A stretch of DNA of 64,000 nt from JAHRVQ01 sp963976815 (GCA_963976815.1 CAXBLU010000014.1:29286-93285), one strand, 5' to 3'; shown: positions 25,804 to 34,139, counted from the stretch's first letter. Notes: a model not told the origin generated them from the sequence alone. Translations and numbers: made by a program.

Positions 25804-27107
25804 CGTTTGAAAGCTGGAGCTATCCCGTAGGTCAACGTACGCCACAACCACTCGACGGGACCAAATCGAAATTTCATAAGCCATAGCGGGCTGAGCCAGA
25901 GTTGAAACAACCAGATGCCAATGACAATGGCGTAGAGTTCCACTCTCTGAAATTGGCCCAATAAACCAAACCCAAGACCTGTAAAAATAATCGCGCAAAT
26001 CAGCGAGTGCATCAGATAGTTTGTGAGCGCCATTCTCCCTACTGCCGAGAGTCGAGTGGTTAGGGATTTCAAATATCCTTGCTGGCAAATCCAGCCGAGG
26101 AGGCCAATGTAACCAAACGCCATGCCAGTCCTGCCGATGTGGTAGGTTGGTTGCATCTGGGCGAAGGTCGCGAATAGATCAAAGTGGCTAGTATAGGCAC
26201 TGTGAACCTCGTAGCCGTTCACGAGTAAGCCGATACCAAAACCGAAGACCATCATTTTTGTATAAAAAACCGGGGCTCTAACGGCCTGTAGAACACCGGT
26301 TTTATAAAATGCCATCCCGAGTAGCATCATTGCTAGTGCATCCCAGATCAGGAACATGGGCAGAACCATGCTGTACATCTCGGCGTTTTTCTTGGTATTC
26401 CAATAAAGTACAGCTGGGTAGTTGTGGGTGCGGGCAACAAGTTCCGCGTTGATACTTTCTGCATCTAACGTGAAGTCGTTGGCAAAATCTCGCCAGGAAT
26501 CCGCTGCCGCGCGTTTATCTGCTGGCACCGTGTCACTTTGCCCGGCGGCGTCCGCTGTCATGACCTCCTCATGCAGAATCGAAGCCTGCTTTAAAGCTAC
26601 CGCCATTCCCAGATGTTGCAAAGACATCAGTAACACCAGTGCCCCGGATAGAATAAACAGTGTTTTTGCGGACTTGTTCCGTAGCAAATAAAGTACCGCC
26701 CCGGCCAGGGCGTAGGTCACCAGAATGTCGCCGTTCCAGAGTAGGAGATAGGCGTCGAAGAGTCCAAACACCAACAACCAAAAAGTTCGCTTATAGTGGG
26801 TCCAACCTGATTTGGCGTTATTGCCGGTGGTAAATAACACCACGCCGGCTCCGAATAGAATGGAGAACAGACATCGCATAGCGCCCTCTGCAAAAACTTC
26901 GACGGTGCCCCAGGTCCAGCTGTTAGCTGCGGAGGACCCAATAAGATCGAATGCCGGATTAGAGTAGGAGGGTGATAACAGACCAAAGCCAATAATATTT
27001 AGCAGCAAAATACCGAGTAGGGCGAAACCACGAAACACATCAAGGGATTCGATTCGGTTGGTTTCACTGGTTGGGGTAATGGTAATAGGGGCACTTGCAT
27101 CGGACAT
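25800..27107 (-). CDS. DUF418 (YeiB-like) membrane protein
   Basis: A 435-residue inner-membrane protein with about ten helices. It begins 'NRIESLDVFRGFALLGILLLN', the hallmark of the YeiB/heparan-acetyltransferase-like group, and carries the C-terminal DUF418 region ('GRMALTNYLMHSLICAIIF', 'LSPLWLMKFRFGPVEWLWR'). The function is unproven; an acyl-transfer or transport role is often proposed. A soluble loop of roughly 80 residues (about 165-245) sits between helices. Divergent from the ArsR gene. Confidence 0.88.
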   Translation of the reverse strand: MSDASAPITITPTSETNRIESLDVFRGFALLGILLLNIIGFGLLSPSYSNPAFDLIGSSAANSWTWGTVEVFAEGAMRCLFSILFGAGVVLFTTGNNAKSGWTHYKRTFWLLVFGLFDAYLLLWNGDILVTYALAGAVLYLLRNKSAKTLFILSGALVLLMSLQHLGMAVALKQASILHEEVMTADAAGQSDTVPADKRAAADSWRDFANDFTLDAESINAELVARTHNYPAVLYWNTKKNAEMYSMVLPMFLIWDALAMMLLGMAFYKTGVLQAVRAPVFYTKMMVFGFGIGLLVNGYEVHSAYTSHFDLFATFAQMQPTYHIGRTGMAFGYIGLLGWICQQGYLKSLTTRLSAVGRMALTNYLMHSLICAIIFTGLGFGLLGQFQRVELYAIVIGIWLFQLWLSPLWLMKFRFGPVEWLWRTLTYGIAPAFKR

Positions 27108-27170
27108 AACAACTCAATGTGTTGATTTTAATAAATCCTACCATCCCGTACACCGGGTGAAAGAAAACTT

Positions 27171-27206
27171 TTGCGAGATGGTTGATATATTCCTGTATAG
27201 GAATAT
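27171..27206 (+). promoter_or_regulatory. Promoter with palindromic ArsR operator
   Basis: ATATTCCT (27187-27194) and AGGAATAT (27199-27206) form a perfect eight-base inverted repeat with four bases between. It overlaps a likely -10 (TGTATA, 27194-27199) with a -35 TTGCGA at 27171-27176 and a 17-base spacer. It lies ten bases before the ArsR ATG. A repressor bound there would block its own promoter; this is the usual arrangement for ArsR autoregulation. Confidence 0.72.
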
Positions 27207-27215
27207 TATGTAGTC

Positions 27216-27575
27216 ATGCCTAGAGCCTTAAACACCCATGACACCTTTACTGCAATTGCGGAACCTAAGCGACGTGAGTTGATTGAAACCCTAATCGGAC
27301 GAGAACTGAGCGTGAATCAGGTGGTTGAGATTACCCAATGGCGTCAACCCATGGTGTCCAAACATTTGTCAGTCCTTAAACAGGCTGGATTGGTCTCGGA
27401 ACGTAAGGAAGGCCGCCAACGGGTGTACACAGTGAATGCTGACAAACTCAAACCGATCCAACTCTGGATTGCTCAGTTCGAAAAACATTGGAACACACAA
27501 TTTGATCAACTCGATCACTATTTAACGGATCTACAAAACTCCCGGCCGAAAACAGAGGCGAAAAATGATGACTGA
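27216..27575 (+). CDS. ArsR-family transcriptional repressor
   Basis: A 119-residue winged-helix protein: 'FTAIAEPKRRELIETLIGRE', recognition helix 'WRQPMVSKHLSVLKQAGLVS' and wing 'ERKEGRQRVYTVN'. It lacks the CxC metal site of ArsR/SmtB sensors, so it probably does not sense arsenic. It overlaps the SRPBCC gene by 11 bases; ArsR plus SRPBCC pairs are a widespread two-gene unit in which the partner is the regulated product. Confidence 0.92.
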   Translation: MPRALNTHDTFTAIAEPKRRELIETLIGRELSVNQVVEITQWRQPMVSKHLSVLKQAGLVSERKEGRQRVYTVNADKLKPIQLWIAQFEKHWNTQFDQLDHYLTDLQNSRPKTEAKNDD

Positions 27576-28071
27576 TGTAATAAACGTAGAACCTTCTATC
27601 TTGACCCGGGACTACAATGCCCCAATGCAACTGGTATTTGACGCTTGGACCCAGGAAAAACATCTGTGTAAGTGGCAGGTGCCTAACACGGAGGTTAAGT
27701 GTGAATACAAGCATGCGGACATCAAGCCTGGTGGCTCTGCGCTGCATAAGATGGTCATGCCATCAGGCGGTGAAATGTGGTTGCTTACCGAATATCATGA
27801 CCTGACGCCACCGGACACAATTGTATTTACCCAATACGAATCTAATGAAAATGGTGAGATATTGCCGCCGAAGATGCCGAACTGGCCAAAGGAAATTAGA
27901 GCAACGATTCGATTAACGGAAGCCGAAGGCGTCACCCACATGAAATTTATCTGGCAACCCATTAATCCTACAGCAGCAGAAGCGGAAGCCTGGGAAGCGT
28001 CGAGATCTCAGCATGGTAAAGGCTGGGGTGGCGGATTTGAGATGTTGGCCAATTATCTTGCAACGGTTTAG
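27565..28071 (+). CDS. SRPBCC/AHSA1-domain protein
   Basis: A 168-residue START-like protein with the Aha1-C pattern: 'LTRDYNAPMQLVFDAWTQEK' at the start, 'YHDLTPPDTIVFTQY' in the middle and 'KGWGGGFEMLANYLA' at the end. Such proteins bind hydrophobic ligands in a deep cavity. It is translationally coupled to the ArsR gene and is expected to be de-repressed with it. Ligand unknown. Confidence 0.9.
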   Translation: MMTDVINVEPSILTRDYNAPMQLVFDAWTQEKHLCKWQVPNTEVKCEYKHADIKPGGSALHKMVMPSGGEMWLLTEYHDLTPPDTIVFTQYESNENGEILPPKMPNWPKEIRATIRLTEAEGVTHMKFIWQPINPTAAEAEAWEASRSQHGKGWGGGFEMLANYLATV

Positions 28072-28144
28072 CATGCAGGTTTTTTTATACCCTCGCTGAT
28101 GGAAACGTCGGTATTGCAATCAGTAAAGAACCCCAGGAGGCGCT

Positions 28145-28747
28145 GTGGTTAGCCAGGAAACCTTAGATTATTACGATGCAACGGCCGATCGTGATGTGCG
28201 TGAAGACCTGGTCGGAGCAATTGAATTAGTCGCGGAAAAAACTACGGTGATTGATTGTGGCTGTGGTGCCGGGCGAGACATCGAGTTTTTGCGCAAGGCA
28301 GGGTTTGAGGTGTTTGCTTTTGATCTTGAAGCCGATGCCATCGAGCGTTGTCAGCGTCGTTTTTCCGGTGACGATAAAGTTCATCTGGTTCAGGCGACCT
28401 TCTCAAGTTTTGATTATCCGCCTGCAAATCTGATTGTTGCGGACGCCAGTCTGTTTTATTGCCCCCCTGAAGAATTCGATCAGGTCTGGAATAAAATTGT
28501 GTCAGCCCTTGTGCCAGGTGGTGTATTTGTCGGTAGTTTTCTCGGACCAAACGACTCAATGGTGACTAGTGCTAATAAGGGAGAAATTGACTGGCCAGTG
28601 GTTTCTGATTTTAGTGAGCAAGCACTGCGTAGCAAATTTGATGGATTCGAAATTACTAAATGGACTGAGCATGAAGTTGATGGTCAGAAAGCGAATGGTG
28701 ACGACAACCACTGGCATATCTTTGCCGTGATTGCGGTCAAAACATAG
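28145..28747 (+). CDS. Class I SAM-dependent methyltransferase
   Basis: A 200-residue protein with motif I 'VIDCGCGAGRDIEFLRKAGF', an acidic end of beta-2 ('VFAFDLEADAIERC') and 'NLIVADASLFYCPPEEF'. These define the Rossmann-like SAM fold. It is TehB/UbiE-like in size; the methyl acceptor is unknown. GTG start after CCAGGAGG. Only four bases separate it from the DUF167 gene. Confidence 0.87.
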   Translation: MVSQETLDYYDATADRDVREDLVGAIELVAEKTTVIDCGCGAGRDIEFLRKAGFEVFAFDLEADAIERCQRRFSGDDKVHLVQATFSSFDYPPANLIVADASLFYCPPEEFDQVWNKIVSALVPGGVFVGSFLGPNDSMVTSANKGEIDWPVVSDFSEQALRSKFDGFEITKWTEHEVDGQKANGDDNHWHIFAVIAVKT

Positions 28748-28751
28748 CTCG

Positions 28752-29033
28752 ATGAGACAAGCCAATCCAAGCGTAAAGTTAAAGGTCAAAGTTGTGCCTG
28801 GTGCTTCACATAGCAGCATCGTTGGTTGGTTGGGTGATTCGCTTAAGGTTCGTGTCTCAGCGCCTCCGGAGCGAGGTAAAGCTAATGAATCGGTGTTGAA
28901 GCTGATTGCACAACAGTTGGATCTACCGTCTAATTCGATCTGTCTGGTTTCTGGTGCTCGTTCTGCACGTAAGACAATCGAGATTACGGGTATGGCTGAA
29001 GCAGAAGTCCGCCAGCGCTTAGCTAAAACCTAA
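28752..29033 (+). CDS. DUF167 (YggU-like) protein
   Basis: A 93-residue protein with the compact YggU fold: 'VKLKVKVVPGASHSSIVGWL', 'SLKVRVSAPPERGKANESVL' and 'SNSICLVSGARSARKTIEI'. The P-P-E-x-G-K-A-N motif is diagnostic. The function of this nearly universal family is not known. The ATG at 28752 is preferred over a TTG inside the methyltransferase gene. Confidence 0.92.
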   Translation: MRQANPSVKLKVKVVPGASHSSIVGWLGDSLKVRVSAPPERGKANESVLKLIAQQLDLPSNSICLVSGARSARKTIEITGMAEAEVRQRLAKT

Positions 29034-29058
29034 ATAGCAATTTGAAAGGAGAAAGGAT

Positions 29059-29535
29059 TTGAGCCAGTTTGAAATTGAAGCGATCGGTACGGTTGTGGCA
29101 AAACGAGATGTTGCCGAAGATGATTTCTGGGGAAATGAACAATCCACTATCGAACTCCATGAGCGGTTTGAACCCGATGCACTCGCAGGCCTTGATGCGT
29201 TCTCCCATATTGAGGTGATCTTTCTTTTTGACCGTGTCACAACGGACAAGATTGTGACCGGTGCTCGCCACCCGAGAAATAATCAAGATTGGCCCGCCGT
29301 TGGTATCTTTGCCCAACGTGGTAAGAATCGGCCAAATCGACTCGGTAGTACTGTGTGCCGACTTCTGGAAGTAAAGGGGAGACAGATTGTAGTTACAGAA
29401 CTCGACGCCATTAATGGCACGCCAGTCATTGATATCAAACCCGTTATGACGGAGTTCCTGCCGCGGGGTGACGTGCGACAACCCGATTGGTCCCGGGAGT
29501 TGATGGAAGACTACTGGAAAATAGAAAACCCTTGA
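29059..29535 (+). CDS. TrmO/YaeB-family SAM-dependent methyltransferase
   Basis: A 158-residue protein corresponding to the N-terminal catalytic barrel of TrmO, which N6-methylates t6A37 of threonine tRNA. Visible features are 'EIEAIGTVVAKRD', 'LDAFSHIEVIFLFDRV', 'VGIFAQRGKNRPNRLGSTVC' and 'INGTPVIDIKPVMTEF'. It lacks the C-terminal domain of the longer E. coli protein (about 235 residues). TTG start with AAAGGAGAAAGGA upstream. Short members may act on other substrates. Confidence 0.75.
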   Translation: MSQFEIEAIGTVVAKRDVAEDDFWGNEQSTIELHERFEPDALAGLDAFSHIEVIFLFDRVTTDKIVTGARHPRNNQDWPAVGIFAQRGKNRPNRLGSTVCRLLEVKGRQIVVTELDAINGTPVIDIKPVMTEFLPRGDVRQPDWSRELMEDYWKIENP

Positions 29536-29641
29536 TCGATTGTCTGTCTGCTTCTAACATGGGGTCAAGTGTTGTCTTGCGCTACCCCCCTTCAAAGGGA
29601 AAGTACTAGAGTACAAAGACGTTACATCACTCGAATCATTT

Positions 29642-29660
29642 AACCGAAACCAATTCGGTT
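29642..29660. promoter_or_regulatory. Inverted repeat before the DnaB-like ATPase gene
   Basis: AACCGAA and TTCGGTT form a perfect seven-base inverted repeat around ACCAA, 45 bases before the start of the ATPase gene. It has no T tract, so an operator is more likely than a terminator. Nothing else in the 169-bp gap stands out. Confidence 0.35.
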
Positions 29661-29704
29661 CAGCAGAAGAAGGGAATGTTGTCAGCCGATTCTGGAGACG
29701 TTAA

Positions 29705-30553
29705 ATGAAACTATCTGCGCCCGTACATCAATTACGAAGTCAGGCCAAGCAACTCAAGAAACAGCGCCAAATTCCATTATTTCAAGCACAAAATCAGATT
29801 GCCCAGGAGCAGGGTTTTAGTAGTTGGTCGTTGATGATGGCCCGTCAGGAAGAGTTGCTACCCGAAAACTCTACTGAGCTACTGGATTACCTGAATGCCG
29901 GTGACCTGGTGCTTCTAGGTGCTAGACCGCGACTGGGTAAAACGTTGTTTACCGCCAATCTGATTGCTGACTGCATAAAAATGGGTCGGCCCAGGAGTTT
30001 CTACTTTACCCTGGTGGACCGTGAGCAAGAGGCGAGACAACGCATTATCAATCATTTTGAGGACGTTGGTCTGGATTCAGGCGCCCCGTTAGTTGATAGC
30101 TTGTTGATTGATGACCTGTTGATTGATGGCCTATTGATTGACAGCTCCGATGATATTTGTGCCAGCCATGTGATGCATGTTCTTGAAAAGCATAATGCTC
30201 AAGGCGCACTGGTGGTGATCGACTATCTGCAGGTGCTTGATGAAAAGCGTGCGCAACCTCCGTTGCATGAACAGGTAGCAGTACTCAACGCTTTTGCGAA
30301 ATCGAGCGGCTGTAGAATTATCCTCATTGGTCAGTTAGATCGTAGGGTTGATGACCGTGCAGGAGAAAGCCCCACGCTTGCTGATATACGATTACCCAAT
30401 CCGCTTGATATGCAGCTCTTTAACAAAGTCATGTTTCTATATCGCCAAACGATGGACGGGTCCCGCACTACAGTAAGTCTTGTGCGTCCCGTGATTCACG
30501 AGTTTGTGATGGAGCTTGACCTCGCCGCTAAGCGGTTCCGCGAATCAGCCTAA
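29705..30553 (+). CDS. DnaB-like RecA-fold ATPase with a glyoxalase-related N-terminal domain
   Basis: A 282-residue protein. Residues 1-50 ('SAPVHQLRSQAKQLKKQRQI' to 'GFSSWSLMMA') match the short helical domain often called glyoxalase-related. About 60-280 is a RecA-type ATPase of the DnaB C-terminal kind: Walker A-like 'LLGARPRLGKTLF', Walker B 'GALVVIDYLQVLDEK' and sensor 'RIILIGQLDRRVDDR'. There is no primase-binding domain, so it is not the replicative helicase. A four-fold repeat of L-x-D-x-L (30089-30148) sits in a surface loop. The nearby DUF2087 gene starts ten bases later. Confidence 0.72.
   Translation: MKLSAPVHQLRSQAKQLKKQRQIPLFQAQNQIAQEQGFSSWSLMMARQEELLPENSTELLDYLNAGDLVLLGARPRLGKTLFTANLIADCIKMGRPRSFYFTLVDREQEARQRIINHFEDVGLDSGAPLVDSLLIDDLLIDGLLIDSSDDICASHVMHVLEKHNAQGALVVIDYLQVLDEKRAQPPLHEQVAVLNAFAKSSGCRIILIGQLDRRVDDRAGESPTLADIRLPNPLDMQLFNKVMFLYRQTMDGSRTTVSLVRPVIHEFVMELDLAAKRFRESA
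30089..30148 (+). repeat. Four in-frame 15-bp repeats inside the ATPase gene
   Basis: Four tandem 15-base units encode LVDSL, LIDDL, LIDGL and LIDSS. Units two to four begin with TTGATTGA. The repeat lies between the arginine-rich strand and the Walker B strand. It could expand or contract in five-codon steps without breaking the frame. Confidence 0.85.
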
Positions 30554-30563
30554 AGGTACGCCG

Positions 30564-30998
30564 ATGCCCGATGTAGTCGACAAAGTCTCCCTGGAAACAA
30601 TCCTGCGTAATATCTTCAAAGGAGGAACAGTCAACGGGGCTACAATGGACCGCCTACCTAAAAACCGTCGCAGTGCAGAAGCTTTTCTTGCACTGGCGGC
30701 GGCCAGTTTAGATAGCCAGGCAGAGTTGTCTGAAGCAGAGTTAAACCAGCAACTGATGGGGTGGATGGAAGGCTTTACCAATCCCACCCTGTTTGATCAC
30801 GTTACGGTCCGACGTTATCTCGTCGACCTGTTCATGTTACTTCGGGATGCCGAGGGTCGTTCCTATCGAACTAATCAGCCGGTGATCGGGTCATATATCA
30901 GTATGGAAGCGAGAACCGTGCAGCCCATGGCTATTTTGGAGGAAGTGCGGCTGACGCGAATGAACAGACGACAAAAAGCTGGGGCACAAAATACGTGA
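30564..30998 (+). CDS. DUF2087 domain-containing protein
   Basis: A 144-residue protein. Residues 30-105 carry the DUF2087 pattern: 'LPKNRRSAEAFLALAAASL', 'LSEAELNQQLMGW' and 'DHVTVRRYLVDLFMLLRD' followed by 'GRSYR'. The domain resembles a winged helix and is usually linked to ArsR-like regulators. The rest is undefined. The ATG at 30564 follows AAAGGTACGCCG; it probably shares a transcript with the ATPase. The GTG start of cytochrome b561 overlaps its stop. Confidence 0.82.
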   Translation: MPDVVDKVSLETILRNIFKGGTVNGATMDRLPKNRRSAEAFLALAAASLDSQAELSEAELNQQLMGWMEGFTNPTLFDHVTVRRYLVDLFMLLRDAEGRSYRTNQPVIGSYISMEARTVQPMAILEEVRLTRMNRRQKAGAQNT

Positions 30999-31540
30999 GG
31001 TGGCTGAATACCGAACAGCACTACGGTTGGGCCATGGTGATGATTCATTGGTTGGTTGCTGGAACAATTTTTTCAATGTTCGCTTTTGGTATCTGGATGG
31101 TGGATCTGGACTACTACCATGGTTGGTATAAAAAGGGTCCAGACCTGCACAGAAGCATTGGTGTTGTGGTGCTCGTGGTGATGGCGCTTCGGTTTGGCTT
31201 TCGAATATTCAATCCGCCACCTGCTTTGGAGCAGAACCTTTCGTCGCTTGAAAGGTTTGGGTCAATTCTGGTGCATTGGCTGTTCTATGTCATGATTGTG
31301 TTGATCGCCACCACGGGTTACTTGATTACTACCGCCGACGGTCGTGGGTTGCTGGTTTTTGATCTGATTGAAATCCCTGCAATTAGCCTCGATATAAAAA
31401 ATCAGGAGGACCTGGCAGGAGAAGTGCATTGGTATCTGGCGCTGGTTATGATGGCACTTGCATCTGTGCATGTCCTGGCGGCAGTCAAGCATCACCTGAT
31501 TGACAAAGACCGAACGCTGTTAAAAATGTTAGGGAAGTAA
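30995..31540 (+). CDS. Cytochrome b561-type membrane cytochrome
   Basis: A 181-residue inner-membrane protein with four helices and histidines placed for two b haems: 'YGWAMVMIHWLVAGTIF', 'DLHRSIGVVVLVVMALRFGF', 'ILVHWLFYVMIVLIATTGYL' and 'GEVHWYLALVMMALASVHVL' ending in 'VKHHLIDKD'. It passes electrons between quinol and periplasmic acceptors. The pairing with a YceI gene directly behind it is common and suggests shared quinone chemistry. GTG start overlapping the previous stop (GTGA). Confidence 0.92.
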   Translation: MRWLNTEQHYGWAMVMIHWLVAGTIFSMFAFGIWMVDLDYYHGWYKKGPDLHRSIGVVVLVVMALRFGFRIFNPPPALEQNLSSLERFGSILVHWLFYVMIVLIATTGYLITTADGRGLLVFDLIEIPAISLDIKNQEDLAGEVHWYLALVMMALASVHVLAAVKHHLIDKDRTLLKMLGK

Positions 31541-31583
31541 ATCAGCAATAGAAAAATTGAAAACGAGAGTGAAAGGAATAACG

Positions 31584-32147
31584 ATGAAACAAATGCTAAG
31601 AATATTTCTACTGGGATTGCTGGTTTTAGCCAGTCAGGTTCAGGCTGCCGATTTTGTGATTGATACCCGGGGAGCCCATGCGGGAATTCAATTTAAGTTT
31701 AAGCACATTGGCATCAGCTGGCTAGTGGGGCGCTTTAATACCTTTGAAGGTGAATTCAGTTTTGACAAAAATGATGTCTCCAAGACCAAGATCACCGTTG
31801 ATATCGACGTCACCAGTCTCGACAGCAATCACGCCGAACGGGACAAACACCTAAGAAGCAGTGACTTTCTGACGGTGAGTAAATATCCAACAGCTAAATT
31901 TGTAAGTACTCGAGTTGAGGACCATGGTGAAGGTAAAGCGACGGTCTACGGGAATTTCACGATGATGGGCGTCACCAAAGAGATTGCAATTGAGTCCAGT
32001 ATGGTGGGTATGGGTAAAGACCCCTGGGGTGGTTTTCGCGCTGGCTTTGAAGGCACAACCACTTTGAATACCCAAGACTTTAATCTGACTCTACCTCCTA
32101 GTAACGAAGTGGAACTTGCCCTGTATATCGAAGGTGTCCGCAAATAA
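31584..32147 (+). CDS. YceI-family periplasmic protein
   Basis: A 187-residue secreted lipocalin-like protein. Signal peptide residues 1-21 ('IFLLGLLVLASQVQA'), then 'HAGIQFKFKHIGISWLVGRF', 'TSLDSNHAERDKHLRSSDFL' and 'YGNFTMMGVTKEI'. YceI proteins bind polyisoprenoids such as ubiquinone precursors in a beta-barrel. The ATG at 31584 follows AAAGGAA; a TTG at 31557 would add residues before the signal peptide. Confidence 0.93.
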   Translation: MKQMLRIFLLGLLVLASQVQAADFVIDTRGAHAGIQFKFKHIGISWLVGRFNTFEGEFSFDKNDVSKTKITVDIDVTSLDSNHAERDKHLRSSDFLTVSKYPTAKFVSTRVEDHGEGKATVYGNFTMMGVTKEIAIESSMVGMGKDPWGGFRAGFEGTTTLNTQDFNLTLPPSNEVELALYIEGVRK

Positions 32148-32151
32148 TACG

Positions 32152-32571
32152 ATGAAAAACGCAGCCATGACAGAAGACGTTAAGGCAAAGTTTGAAGCCT
32201 ATCCCGAATATGTCCGGCCACAAATGCTAGAATTGCGAGGGCTAATTCTAGGCCTCGCAGCGGCTGAAAAGATCTCCCCACTTAAGGAAACCTTAAAGTG
32301 GGGAGAGCCAAGCTACCTCGCTCCCAATGGCAGTACTATTCGGTTTGACTGGAAGGCGAAGTCACCGGATGAATTTGCGATCTACTTTATTTGCAGCACG
32401 CGTTTAATGGAAACCTTTAAAGAGATCTATGGTGGAGAATTCACCTTTGAAGGCAATCGTGCGATTCGTTTTAGCCTGGGAGAGAATATTTCCAGCGGCG
32501 CTCTTAAACATTGCCTGCTGCTGGCAATGCGTTATCACGAACTCAAACACTTACCCCTATTAGGGGCTTAA
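32152..32571 (+). CDS. DUF1801 domain-containing protein
   Basis: A 139-residue protein with the iron-chaperone-like YdhG/DUF1801 pattern: 'YPEYVRPQMLELRGLIL', 'LKETLKWGEPSYLAPNGSTI' and 'DEFAIYFICSTRLMETFKEI'. Cytosolic; no established function in proteobacteria. It starts four bases after the YceI stop. The partial gene at window position 3 is a more distant relative. Confidence 0.85.
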   Translation: MKNAAMTEDVKAKFEAYPEYVRPQMLELRGLILGLAAAEKISPLKETLKWGEPSYLAPNGSTIRFDWKAKSPDEFAIYFICSTRLMETFKEIYGGEFTFEGNRAIRFSLGENISSGALKHCLLLAMRYHELKHLPLLGA

Positions 32572-32600
32572 ATAGAGGAACTGACCGGGAGGAGTAAAGT

Positions 32601-32897
32601 ATGGCGACAGAAGAAAAGATTGAAGTTGAAAATGTAAATCATCCGGGCCAGGTGAGTAACGTCAATGCCGCGAAGTATCACGCCATGAAGACTGCCCTCT
32701 TAAAAGTCCTGCCAAAATCATCACCGGGATTAACCCAGCGGGAGATGATCGATCACTCTAAAGCCCAGCTTCCCGAAGCACTATTTCCCGGAGGGGCAAC
32801 CGCAGGCTGGTGGGTTAAGTGTGTTCAATTAGACCTGGAGGCCAAGGGCACAGTGCTGAGAGACAACGGTAAACCTCTGCGTTGGACTAAAACTTGA
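32601..32897 (+). CDS. DUF6958 family protein
   Basis: A 98-residue protein with the complete family pattern: 'IEVENVNHPGQVSNVNAAKY', 'MKTALLKVLPKSSPGLTQRE', 'FPGGATAGWWVKCVQLDLEA' and 'KPLRW'. It looks like a small winged-helix fold, but no function is known. GGGAGGAG upstream is a good ribosome site. The next gene starts inside its stop region. Confidence 0.8.
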   Translation: MATEEKIEVENVNHPGQVSNVNAAKYHAMKTALLKVLPKSSPGLTQREMIDHSKAQLPEALFPGGATAGWWVKCVQLDLEAKGTVLRDNGKPLRWTKT

Positions 32898-33553
32898 GCG
32901 TGATTCGCGAGCGGGCGAAAAGCAACTTCCCCATGGTGTTGTTGACGCTGCTCAGTATTGTTCAGGCTCTGGCTTTTGAACTTCTGTGGGATCAAATACA
33001 CGAGCATCCAGAATTTTACGTCTGGAGTTGGGAGGCACTGGTGAGCTGGTCCAGGGTGGCGACAACGCTATTGGGTATTATTTTAATCTGGACGAGTTAC
33101 GCGACAATGGTCATGCGATTTCGCTGGGTGCCGTCCAGCTCTGATACATTCTTCCCTTTTTTTGTGGGGATTGTCCAATTCATCATGATTGAGCAGTTAG
33201 CAACAAAAGATACGGCGGGGTGGTTGTTTTGTCTTGCGGTATTATTTTCTGTCATGAATTGGATCAGTCACCATGATATGAAACGAGCACGGTTGGATAT
33301 TGAAAATGCAGAGTTTTTTGATCAACGCGGCAGGGCTTCGATTCGAGATTTTCTACCCGCAATCGTTTTTGTCACAGGAATATTTTTGCTTAGCTTTGCC
33401 ATCTGGTCTGTTGGGCCAATCATCTGGTTAGTGAGCATCGCGGCAATTTTGGTGTTCAGCTTGATGTGTTATCAAATTGTGATTTCACATCGTTTCTGGG
33501 AGTTGTCAATGCAACTGGAAACTGCACGGAGCAAACTAGACAATGAGGGCTAG
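32894..33553 (+). CDS. Integral membrane protein of unknown function
   Basis: A 219-residue protein with about five or six membrane segments: residues 12-30, 52-70, 84-102, 106-125, 150-170 and 173-192. The C-terminal 25 residues are a polar helix ('RFWELSMQLETARSKL'). I do not recognise a family. The TTG start overlaps the DUF6958 stop by four bases, so translation is coupled. It converges on ppnP with overlapping stops. Confidence 0.6.
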   Translation: MSVIRERAKSNFPMVLLTLLSIVQALAFELLWDQIHEHPEFYVWSWEALVSWSRVATTLLGIILIWTSYATMVMRFRWVPSSSDTFFPFFVGIVQFIMIEQLATKDTAGWLFCLAVLFSVMNWISHHDMKRARLDIENAEFFDQRGRASIRDFLPAIVFVTGIFLLSFAIWSVGPIIWLVSIAAILVFSLMCYQIVISHRFWELSMQLETARSKLDNEG

Positions 33554-33834
33554 CCGTATGTACACAGGTAGGCAGTTTCAATATCGACTTTCAGGTCGAA
33601 GGCCTGCTCGGCATCAACGATAAAACTCGTGCCGGCGGGGAAATCCTGCCAGCTGTTAGTAGCGGGTAGTTTTACCGTGAGCTTACCACTTACCACCGTC
33701 ATTGTTTCTCTCTGGCTGGTATCAAAAGTATATTCACCCACGGCCATTACACCTACAGAAGCAGGTAGAGTCTCCGTCTGAAAACCAATTGATTTTACAT
33801 TACCTGCAAAGTACTCGTTTACGTTCAACATCAT
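33550..33834 (-). CDS. ppnP: Pyrimidine/purine nucleoside phosphorylase PpnP
   Basis: A 94-residue cupin of the DUF1255/YaiE family, shown in E. coli to phosphorolyse several nucleosides. The full pattern is present: 'LNVNEYFAGNVKSIGFQ', 'SVGVMAVGEYTFDTSQRETM', 'VVSGKLTVKLP' and 'AGTSFIVDAEQAFDLKV'. It acts in nucleoside salvage in the cytosol. It is a lone gene on this strand with overlapping tail to its neighbour. Confidence 0.93.
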   Translation of the reverse strand: MMLNVNEYFAGNVKSIGFQTETLPASVGVMAVGEYTFDTSQRETMTVVSGKLTVKLPATNSWQDFPAGTSFIVDAEQAFDLKVDIETAYLCTYG

Positions 33835-34139
33835 GGTGGCCGGGAATTATAAAAAAGCTGATTGTACCGATAATTTATACCCCGTGGTATTTTCAATGAG
33901 CTTGGCCTGACTCAAGCTCAGCAAAGAGCCGAGCATGAATTTTTCTGCAATTAGGCGTGCCACAGGCAAATGCGCCAACTCAAGCGCTAGTGACTAGCTG
34001 CCATACCCTATGAATTCAAACAGGGGGCGTCCGGTCTGGATCGAATACATGGGCAGCGTTTATCTCCAGCGTTTATCTCCAGCTACGGCGGACCGATGGC
34101 ATAGAGTAAAACGCTGAACACAAATGATGAGTGTTGTGA
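33835..34139. other. Gene-free gap with a small duplication
   Basis: About 305 bases without a convincing gene. The only structure I see is a perfect direct duplication of the 13-mer AGCGTTTATCTCC at 34055-34067 and 34068-34080. Every frame is interrupted, and no hairpin with a T tract is evident. It contains the promoter region of ppnP at its left end. Confidence 0.6.
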
